From assembly GCA_964468725.1 (NCBI GenBank), contig CAYXVU010000002.1:17013-81012 (forward strand): 64,000 bases of DNA. Direction: 5' to 3'. Both the position numbers and the translations under genes were made by a program. This document shows, one piece after another, positions 57,757 to 64,000 of this stretch; position 1 is the stretch's first letter; each line of letters begins with the position of its first letter. The notes beneath the pieces were generated by a model, which was not told the DNA's origin, did no database searches, and worked only from the letters and a program-made list of their open reading frames with translations. Source of the stretch: CAYXVU01 sp964468725. GTDB taxonomy: Bacteria; Acidobacteriota; Blastocatellia; UBA7656.

Positions 57757-57907
57757 GAGTGACAAGTGACGAGTGACGGGTGGCCAGCACTCCGTAGCCC
57801 TTAACGCAGAAAGCGGAACAATGAAGGTAACAGCGAAGAATCGCTAGTCCATTCCCTTGATTCACTATTCTCCGTTGACGATTCCGCCTTCACCTTTGCC
57901 GGTCACC
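57757..57907 (+). repeat. Degenerate heptanucleotide arrays (7 + 7 units)
   Basis: The block at 57757-57805 has seven units in one register (GAGTGAC, AAGTGAC, GAGTGAC, GGGTGGC and looser). The block at 57859-57907 has seven with consensus NNTTSAC (GATTCAC, CGTTGAC, CCTTCAC). Both lie between two genes of the same operon, so they would be transcribed. Confidence 0.6.
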
Positions 57908-57935
57908 CGCCACACGCCGCTCATCACTGAGAATT

Positions 57936-60299
57936 ATGACGGCAATCAATCGCATGTTGGCACGCGACCTGTTGCATCTGCGCGGGCAAGTCATTGCCGT
58001 CATTTTGGTCGTCGCCTGCGGCATCGCTACCTATATCACCATGCGCGGCGCTTACGAAGCGCTGCTTGCCGCCCAATCCTCCTACTACAGCCGCTACCGT
58101 TTCGCGCACGTCTTTGCCCAACTCAAACGCGCCCCCGAATCGTTGGCGGTAAAGATCGGTCAAATCGAAGGCGTCGCGGCAGAGCAGACACGTTTGGTTG
58201 CCGATGTGACGCTCGCGGTGCCCGGTTTGGATGAACCGGCAACCGGCAGATTGATTTCGATGCCCGCCGCGCGTCAGCCCGTACTCAATGATATTTACTT
58301 GCGGCGCGGCAGCTACTTCGAACGCGGCGCACGCGATGAGGTCATCATCAGCGAAGGCTTTGCTGAAGCCAATCGTTTGGAGATCGGCCATTCGTTCAAT
58401 GCCGTCATTAACGGACGGTGGCAACGGCTGCGCATCGTCGGCATTGCAATCTCGCCGGAATACGTAAATGAGATTCGCGGCGTGGATATCTTCCCTGACA
58501 AACAACGATTCGGCCTGCTGTGGATGAGCCGCGAAGCCATCGCTCCGGCGCTCGATATGGAAGGCGCATTCAACGATGTCTCCCTCTTGCTCGCGCCGGG
58601 CGCAAGCGAACAGAGCGTGATCTATCAACTCGACCGCCTGTTAGAAGCTTATGGCGGCTTCGGCGCTTATGGCCGCGACGAACAGCTCTCCCATCGGTTT
58701 TTAACCGACGAACTCAAGCAGGACAGAGTAACAGGCATCTTTGTGCCTTCGATCTTCCTCGGCGTCGCAGCCTTCTTAATTAACATCGTACTGGCGCGCT
58801 TGGTCAGCACTCAACGCGCACAGATTGCCGTGTTGAAAGCCTTCGGTTATAGCAACCTGCGTATCGGCATACACTACTTGCTATTCGGAGGGGTGATGAT
58901 TCTGCTCGGCGCAACAATTGGCAGCGGCCTCGGCGTCTGGCTCGGCCAGCAACTGGCGGAGTTGTACAAGCAATTTTTCCACTTCCCCGAACTCCGTTTT
59001 CATCTGCGCTCTGAGATGGTCGTGATGACCGTCTTGATCAGTGCGGGTGCGGCGGTTGTCGGCGCAGTCTCTTCCGTGCGCCGGGTCGTGGCCTTGCCGC
59101 CTGCCGAAGCAATGCGCCCAGAGCCGCCCGCCCGATTTCATGCCGGTCTTTTTGAACGGCTCGGGTGGCAACGCCTCTTCTCGCCCGCAGCGCGCATGAT
59201 CGTTCGCAATCTGGAGCGTCGCCCGATGAAGGCGTTGCTATCAGTGATCGGCATCGCGTTTGCGGTGGCAATTCTAGTAGTCGGTCGCTACTCGCTGGAT
59301 GCGCTTGATTACATCATCCGCGTCCATTTCCGCAACGTGCAGCGCGAGGACATCGCCATTAGTTTCAATCAACCGCGCCCGTCACGCGCTGCCTACGAAC
59401 TGGCGCACCTTAAAGGGGTGTTGCGCGCAGAGGTTTTCCGCACGGTTCCGGTGCGACTGCGCCACGCGCATCGCACGAAACGGTTAGGACTTTTAGGATT
59501 TCCGCCAACCGGCGAGTTGCATATCCTGCTCGATCATAACCTGTCGCGCATCGAATTGCCGCCTGATGGTCTGGTGCTGACGACCAAACTGGCTGACATT
59601 TTAGGCGTCAAGACCGGCGACCGCGTCACCGTCGAAGTTCTCGAAGGGCAACGACCGGTGCGCCAAGTTCTGGTTGCCGGGCTGGCGGATGAACTCATCG
59701 GGCTTTCCGCCTATATGGACATACGCGCCCTCAATCGCTTGCTCGGCGAAGGGCAGACCGCCTCCGGCGCCTGGTTGGCGATTGACCCGAGCGAAGCCCA
59801 ATCGCTTTATGTGCGGCTCAAACAGATGCCTGCCGTTGCCAGCGTTTCCATCCGCGAAGTGATGTTGAAGAGCTTTCTCGACACGATTGCCGAAAACATT
59901 ACGATCTCGACCGGCATGCTCATCGCCTTTGCCTGCGTGATCGCTTTCGCAGTCGTCTATAACAGTGCGCGCATTGCGCTCTCCGAACGCGGACACGAAC
60001 TCGCCAGTCTGCGCGTGCTCGGATTTAGCCAACGCGAGATTACCCTGATGCTGCTGGGCGAACAGGCTTTGTTGACGGTCGCGGCACAACCCATCGGCTT
60101 TGCTATCGGCTATGGCATCTGCGCGCTGCTCACACTGGCCTTCGAATCCGAAGTTTATCGTATGCCGCTCGTCATCAGCGGCAAGACCTACGCTTTCGCC
60201 TTTCTGATTGTGCTGGCAGCGGCCTTCGGTTCTGGCTTGCTGGTGCGTCAACGACTCGGCAGACTCGATCTTGTCGCCGTACTTAAATCGAGGGAGTAA
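57936..60299 (+). CDS. FtsX/MacB-type ABC exporter permease (two-module)
   Basis: The product has 787 aa. One N-terminal helix is followed by a periplasmic domain (about 50-250), three helices (RLVSTQRAQIAVLKAFGYSNLRIG is the FtsX motif), a central helix at about 435-450, a second periplasmic domain (about 460-660) and three more helices (ARIALSERGHELASLRVLGFSQREIT). The duplicated layout matches two MacB/FtsX modules in one chain, as in LolE/DevC-like large permeases. It works with the ATPase upstream and the adaptor downstream. Substrate unknown. Confidence 0.93.
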   Translation: MTAINRMLARDLLHLRGQVIAVILVVACGIATYITMRGAYEALLAAQSSYYSRYRFAHVFAQLKRAPESLAVKIGQIEGVAAEQTRLVADVTLAVPGLDEPATGRLISMPAARQPVLNDIYLRRGSYFERGARDEVIISEGFAEANRLEIGHSFNAVINGRWQRLRIVGIAISPEYVNEIRGVDIFPDKQRFGLLWMSREAIAPALDMEGAFNDVSLLLAPGASEQSVIYQLDRLLEAYGGFGAYGRDEQLSHRFLTDELKQDRVTGIFVPSIFLGVAAFLINIVLARLVSTQRAQIAVLKAFGYSNLRIGIHYLLFGGVMILLGATIGSGLGVWLGQQLAELYKQFFHFPELRFHLRSEMVVMTVLISAGAAVVGAVSSVRRVVALPPAEAMRPEPPARFHAGLFERLGWQRLFSPAARMIVRNLERRPMKALLSVIGIAFAVAILVVGRYSLDALDYIIRVHFRNVQREDIAISFNQPRPSRAAYELAHLKGVLRAEVFRTVPVRLRHAHRTKRLGLLGFPPTGELHILLDHNLSRIELPPDGLVLTTKLADILGVKTGDRVTVEVLEGQRPVRQVLVAGLADELIGLSAYMDIRALNRLLGEGQTASGAWLAIDPSEAQSLYVRLKQMPAVASVSIREVMLKSFLDTIAENITISTGMLIAFACVIAFAVVYNSARIALSERGHELASLRVLGFSQREITLMLLGEQALLTVAAQPIGFAIGYGICALLTLAFESEVYRMPLVISGKTYAFAFLIVLAAAFGSGLLVRQRLGRLDLVAVLKSRE

Positions 60300-60304
60300 G
60301 AGAG

Positions 60305-61480
60305 ATGAAGAAGATAGGAAAACGCGCGTTGCTGCTCTTGTTGGCGCTTGCAACTATCGCTTTGGTGGTAATCTCCTTTTTGCCCTCTCCCCTGCAAGTT
60401 GAAACCACCAGCGTCAAAAGAGGGCCGTTGCAAGTCACTATTGATGAAGAGGGCGAAACCCGCGCCCATGATCGTTTCGTCGTCGCTGCGCCGGTTGCCG
60501 GACAGTTAGCGCGCATCGAACTGCACGAAGGCGATTCGGTCAAAAGAGGTCAAGTGGTCGCGCTGCTTCATCCGTTGCCGCTCGACCCGCAAAGACGTGA
60601 AGAGGCTCTTGCTCGCATACAGGGCGCAGAGGCATCGCAACGCGAAGCCGAACAGCGTGCCGAACATGCACGTGCCGATTTTGAGCAGGCCGAACGCGAA
60701 CGTATTCGCGCCGAACGATTGGCGCGTGACGGATTGGTCTCGACGCAAACGCTCGAGCAGGCAAAGAGCTATGCACAGGCTTGTGCGAGTGAACTGGACG
60801 CGGCCAAATTCAGAGTCAGCTCTTCTGCTGCCGACGTGCGGGTCACCAAAGCGGCGCTGATGGCTATCGAAGCGGAGCGCAATGCGGCAGCTCAACGCGT
60901 CGAATTGCGCGCGCCGGTCGCAGGGCGCGTCTTGCGCTTGCTGGAACAGAGCGAACGTGCGGTGGCGGCTGGCACAGCATTGCTGACGCTCGGCGATGCG
61001 AAGAAGTTGGAAATCGTCGTCGCGGTGTTGTCAACCGATGCGGTCAAGGTCAAGCCGGGAATGGCAGTCCGGCTGGTGGATTGGGGCGGCGAACAAGAAT
61101 TGCGCGCCCGTGTGCGGATGATCGAATCGTCGGCGTTCACCAAAGTCTCTGCCCTTGGCGTCGAAGAGCAGCGTGTCAATCTTCTCGCCGACTTCGTTGA
61201 CCCGCCCGGCGCACTTGGCGATGGGTATCGCGTCGAAGCTCGCATCGTGATTTGGGAAAGCGCAGATGTTGTAAAAATTGCTTCGCGGGCGCTCTTTCGT
61301 CAGGGCGAAGGTTGGGCGGTGTTCGTCATCGAAGGCGGCAAAGCCAAGCGGCGCAGCGTGCAAATCGGACATCGCGGCGCAGTGGAAACCGAGATCGTCA
61401 ACGGCCTCGAAGAGGGTGAGATCGTCGTGCTCCATCCGACCAATGAGTTGAGCGAGGGCTTGCGCGTCGAAGCCCGTTAG
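60305..61480 (+). CDS. HlyD/MacA-family periplasmic adaptor
   Basis: The product has 391 aa. An N-terminal membrane anchor (about 8-28) is followed by the lipoyl-like half-motif RFVVAAPVAGQLARIELHEGDSVKRGQVVALL, a long alpha-helical hairpin (about 95-200), the second lipoyl half RVELRAPVAGRVLRLLEQSERAVAAGTALLTLG and a beta-barrel/membrane-proximal domain. It links the inner-membrane ABC exporter to an outer-membrane channel, not visible here. It starts 5 bp after the permease stop. Confidence 0.93.
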   Translation: MKKIGKRALLLLLALATIALVVISFLPSPLQVETTSVKRGPLQVTIDEEGETRAHDRFVVAAPVAGQLARIELHEGDSVKRGQVVALLHPLPLDPQRREEALARIQGAEASQREAEQRAEHARADFEQAERERIRAERLARDGLVSTQTLEQAKSYAQACASELDAAKFRVSSSAADVRVTKAALMAIEAERNAAAQRVELRAPVAGRVLRLLEQSERAVAAGTALLTLGDAKKLEIVVAVLSTDAVKVKPGMAVRLVDWGGEQELRARVRMIESSAFTKVSALGVEEQRVNLLADFVDPPGALGDGYRVEARIVIWESADVVKIASRALFRQGEGWAVFVIEGGKAKRRSVQIGHRGAVETEIVNGLEEGEIVVLHPTNELSEGLRVEAR

Positions 61481-61503
61481 CCAATCACCGGCACAGTAAA
61501 AGC

Positions 61504-61540
61504 GAGACGCGCTGGTTGGTGTAGCCAACCAGCGCGTCTC
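61504..61540. terminator. Bidirectional terminator, perfect 16-bp stem
   Basis: GAGACGCGCTGGTTGG (61504-61519) pairs perfectly with CCAACCAGCGCGTCTC (61525-61540) around a TGTAG loop, between the convergent adaptor and beta-barrel genes. On the minus strand GCTTTTACT follows, giving a short U-tract. It is the longest perfect stem in the window. Confidence 0.75.
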
Positions 61541-61583
61541 ACAGGTTCGTACAGCGAATAATGATTTGCCGAGAAATGCTGCT

Positions 61584-62108
61584 CTAGTTTCCGCCGAATT
61601 TGATGACGACGCCACCCATGTAACGGAAGTTGTTGCGGGTGTCGCTGCTGAAGATTGGCAGATAGTCTACCTGTGCCAGCCGAATTGAGATGTTCTTATT
61701 CACATGGACATCTACCCCGCCCCCGACAGCCAGAGCGAAGTCTGTGCCGCTGGAGCCTTCGATCCGCGTCGTCGCGCCGCCTACTAAAATATGCGCGAAG
61801 CCGGTTGCGCGTTCGCTGCGCGCCGAGACGCGCGGCCCGAACAGATAGGTGTAGGTGCTCGTATCCAGATCAACCAATCCGAGCTCAACATTTCCGTAGG
61901 TTCCAGTGAACTCCGAAACCAGACCGAAACGCGAACTGAGGTTGCCTTGAATACCGAACCCCCAGCCATGGAACGATTCTCGATCAACCACTTCGTCATT
62001 CAAGTAGGTATAGCCGCCAAAGACTTCGGCACTCGGATAATCGGTTTGCGCTTGTGCTGACGCCGAGACCATCAACAACACAGCGATGAGCAGAAAAAGT
62101 TTCTTCAT
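61584..62108 (-). CDS. Outer-membrane beta-barrel protein
   Basis: The product has 174 aa with AGGAGGT before the ATG. A signal peptide ending AQAQT (about 1-20) is followed by alternating strands typical of small OmpA/OmpW-like barrels: VFGGYTYLND, GWGFGIQGNLSSRFGLVSEFTGTYG, YTYLFGPRVSARSERATGFAHILVGG, DFALAVGGGVDVHVNKNISIRLAQVDYLPIF and the terminal strand FRYMGGVVIKFG, with its near-terminal Phe. It supports a diderm envelope. Function unknown. Confidence 0.85.
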   Translation of the reverse strand: MKKLFLLIAVLLMVSASAQAQTDYPSAEVFGGYTYLNDEVVDRESFHGWGFGIQGNLSSRFGLVSEFTGTYGNVELGLVDLDTSTYTYLFGPRVSARSERATGFAHILVGGATTRIEGSSGTDFALAVGGGVDVHVNKNISIRLAQVDYLPIFSSDTRNNFRYMGGVVIKFGGN

Positions 62109-62245
62109 ATTGGTTTACCTCCTGATGTTTTCACCCTTTCAAGTTCAATCGTGTCAAGAAAGATGCTAAGAGTATGTTTCGGACACGCATTTGGCTAATT
62201 ACGCAAGCATCATACTAATAGTGTGCGGAAAATGCACTCTGAAAT

Positions 62246-62287
62246 TTGGTTGTCGTTGATCGGTTGCCGGTGATCGGTAAACGTTTG
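62246..62287 (+). repeat. Degenerate heptanucleotide array (6 units)
   Basis: Six units in register with consensus TCGGTTG (TTGGTTG, TCGTTGA, TCGGTTG, CCGGTGA, TCGGTAA, ACGTTTG). It lies between the two minus-strand genes. Confidence 0.5.
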
Positions 62288-62386
62288 CAAAAGCTAATCC
62301 CGTGCGTATCCTTGATGGCCGATCCGGCAGTCTTGGCCTGCCTGACTTGGCAGTCGCCATGCGGCAGCCGACGCCCGACAATCTCT

Positions 62387-64000
62387 TCAATACATCCGCT
62401 GCACGCGCACACCTGTGTAGTATTTCTGCAAAATGCCGATATACGAGTAGCCCTCTTTTGCCAAGCCGTAGGCTCCCGTTTGACAGAGTCCGACGCCATG
62501 CCCCCAACCGCGCCCCGTAAATACGAAGTTCGTCAACCGACCTTGCCCATCGCGTTCGCTGTCAATGACGAAGAGGTTCTCTTTCAATCCGAGAGCGCTG
62601 CGAATCTGATAGCCTTTCAAGCGCGCCCGCCCTTCGCTGCCGATAATCTCCAACTCGATGACGCGATTCGACTGGCCGCGTTCCACTGCATTCAACTCTT
62701 CGATGTTGCCGACCACGACGCGACTCCGCATCAATCGCCGCCGCAACTCGTCGGGCGTGATGCGCTCTTGCCAGTAGGAGAGCGACGAGTTGCGATCACT
62801 GGCCGCGCCGCGCGAGGTGATTTCGGCTTCGAGAAAGTCTACGCGCCCTGCCGCGTTGAGGTGATAGGTGATGCGTTCGCCGCCGAGCAAAAGCAGGCTG
62901 TTGACAGCATAGCTCTCCGCGCCGATCTTGCGAAACATCCAGGCCTGCCGATCAATCGCCAGTCCCTCTCCGCTGTTTTTGGAGGGTTGCGTAGCCGCCG
63001 CTTTGATCTTCATCGTGACTTGCAACTCGCCTTCTTTGATTTCGGGCTGGCTGACGTTTGATTTCGGCGGATGGATGACCAAACGCCCGTCTTCAGCAGG
63101 CCAAGCGGTTTGCGATTTCAAATTCGAGAATTGCGATTTGAGGCTCAACGCACGCGCCAACGTCTCGATGGCAAAGGCGCGTGTGATGGCCGTCTTGGCA
63201 GTTACGCGGCTGCCGACCGGCAATCGCAAAATTCCTTCGCGCACCAAGAAGGCCATGTCGGCGCGTAATTCGAGCGGCATGGATTCGATGACGAAGCCCG
63301 ATAAGATGTAATCCACATCCGCCGAAGGCAGCAGTAAACTGGTGCGCCCTTCTCCATAAAAGGCGGCGGCAATGAGCGCGGCAAAGGTCGGCAGTCGCCA
63401 CACATCGCCGCGCGGCGGGCGGGGTTTGGCGCGCCGCGCGATCAGTCCTGCCTGCTCCGCCCAAACCGACAATTCGTCGGTTTCCGGCGCAGCCCGCAAA
63501 TAGTGATTGTTGACCTGATCCGGCAAAGCGAAGCCGAGCACATCGAGGAGCGCGACTTCGCGGTCAATCGGACGACCGTCAGAGCCGGTCAAGGTTTCGA
63601 TCTCTCTTGCCGATTTGATTTCGCGCCGCTCCATCACCTGTGCATCGGGCGCGCATTCGACCGAGCGCAGATAGGGAAAGGTTTCGCCGAGAAAGACCTC
63701 TTCGACGTTCTCTGTGCGCCCGCCGCAGGTTGATGTGTAGAGCGCCTTGATTGGCAGGCTCTGCCCATTCTCATCGCGGTACAACGCCACAGCGCCGCGC
63801 GTCTCTTCGACGGCGCGATTGGTCATCGGATGCTCCGCCGTCAGACCGCCGTAGACTTGCGAACGTTGGTCGTCGCTGAGGTCGAAGCCTTCGGCGTTGT
63901 ACCGCCCGTAGTGCGACAAGGCATAGGAGCGCGCAGCAACGGCTTGCGCCTTGAGCGCCTCCATCTGCGGATAGGCTCCGGGCGAAAGCTCCATCGGCAC
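62387..64000 (-). CDS. SpoIID/LytB-domain protein with large insertion (cut by window edge)
   Basis: The visible part is 537 residues; the N-terminus lies beyond the right edge. MEALKAQAVAARSYALSHYGRYNAEGFDLSDD contains the catalytic-type Glu. STCGGRTENVEEVFLGETFPYLRSVEC and, near the C-terminus, GRGWGHGVGLCQTGAYGLAKEGYSY complete the SpoIID fold, with all usual motifs intact, unlike the paralog at 38737. About 350 residues separate these halves, where normal SpoIID has a short loop. Within the insert, ELRADMAFLVREGILRLPVGS resembles an SLH-type repeat, and a coiled region cites no known family. It probably acts on peptidoglycan in the envelope. Confidence 0.88.
   Translation of the reverse strand: MPMELSPGAYPQMEALKAQAVAARSYALSHYGRYNAEGFDLSDDQRSQVYGGLTAEHPMTNRAVEETRGAVALYRDENGQSLPIKALYTSTCGGRTENVEEVFLGETFPYLRSVECAPDAQVMERREIKSAREIETLTGSDGRPIDREVALLDVLGFALPDQVNNHYLRAAPETDELSVWAEQAGLIARRAKPRPPRGDVWRLPTFAALIAAAFYGEGRTSLLLPSADVDYILSGFVIESMPLELRADMAFLVREGILRLPVGSRVTAKTAITRAFAIETLARALSLKSQFSNLKSQTAWPAEDGRLVIHPPKSNVSQPEIKEGELQVTMKIKAAATQPSKNSGEGLAIDRQAWMFRKIGAESYAVNSLLLLGGERITYHLNAAGRVDFLEAEITSRGAASDRNSSLSYWQERITPDELRRRLMRSRVVVGNIEELNAVERGQSNRVIELEIIGSEGRARLKGYQIRSALGLKENLFVIDSERDGQGRLTNFVFTGRGWGHGVGLCQTGAYGLAKEGYSYIGILQKYYTGVRVQRMY

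Noticed and set aside
57757..57907. Possible CRISPR array
   Set aside because: Units are 7 nt, degenerate and have no spacers; no cas genes nearby.
59601..60353. 250-aa minus-strand ORF
   Set aside because: Antisense to the MacB-type permease.
1..64000. tRNA, rRNA or tmRNA genes
   Set aside because: I saw no T-loop GTTCRANYC with a matching acceptor stem, nor rRNA-like sequence. A tRNAscan run would be decisive.
1..64000. Prophage, transposon or integron
   Set aside because: No transposase, integrase or phage structural gene, and no long terminal repeats were seen.

Overview
The window looks like a chromosomal scaffold from a moderately GC-rich, Gram-negative-type bacterium. I would guess Acidobacteriota, perhaps Blastocatellia, but this rests on gene content alone: a DUF1080 hydrolase, SpoIID-like proteins in a diderm, a Cys-rich GAF hybrid kinase, many TPR and beta-lactamase-fold secreted proteins, an outer-membrane beta-barrel and ExbD/TolR. 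No rRNA or tRNA gene, prophage, transposase or CRISPR array is visible. A 10-N gap at 53026-53035 shows it is a scaffolded draft assembly. Both edges cut genes: an acyl-CoA dehydrogenase on the left and a SpoIID-like protein on the right.

Layout. 1-5.7 kb: acyl-CoA dehydrogenase tail, a candidate small RNA, a canonical promoter followed by a ~300-nt structured leader, a TPR/double retropepsin protein, a PIN-domain pair, an HtrA protease and an unknown protein. 5.7-12 kb: a signalling block with an HD-GYP/GAF/GGDEF protein, two small unknown proteins and a GAF hybrid histidine kinase. 12-18.3 kb: GreA, a CDP-alcohol phosphatidyltransferase, a zinc-ribbon membrane protein and a three-gene acyl-CoA carboxylase operon. 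18.8-29.2 kb: a TPR protein, MurB, an ABC-2 exporter, an alpha/beta hydrolase, a DUF2318 protein with a His-rich FtsX-type permease, a DUF1080 protein and a GT28 glycosyltransferase. 29.3-36 kb: an OmpR-type two-component system, a beta-lactamase-fold serine hydrolase, a trypsin/beta-lactamase fusion and a TauE/SafE permease. 36-42.9 kb: secreted proteins, an epoxide-hydrolase-like enzyme, a crotonase, SpoIID, DedA, EgtD and ExbD. 42.9-53.2 kb: aldehyde dehydrogenase, HAD phosphatase, AccA, isocitrate dehydrogenase, two small membrane proteins, a LytS/LytTR pair, an AlkD-like protein, a YjbQ-family protein and acetate kinase. 53.4-61.5 kb: a stress-type block (two Hsp20 proteins, a BON protein, a DUF4956 membrane protein) and a MacB/DevCA-type ABC exporter. 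61.5-64 kb: a beta-barrel protein and a second SpoIID-like protein.

Genes that work together. The biotin carboxylase, biotin carrier and carboxyltransferase form one enzyme, probably with acyl-CoA catabolic enzymes elsewhere. AccA and IDH belong to central metabolism. The DUF2318 protein and its permease resemble part of bacterial iron-uptake (P19/FTR-type) loci. Hsp20, BON and DUF4956 genes cluster, and the BON and DUF4956 genes share two conserved upstream blocks at nearly the same distance from their start codons.

The most unusual non-coding signals are the structured leader at 749-1049 with two mutually exclusive pairings, the degenerate heptanucleotide arrays in at least seven intergenic spaces (best at 4764-4826 and 57859-57907), and the shared upstream blocks at 55214-55310 and 56190-56278.
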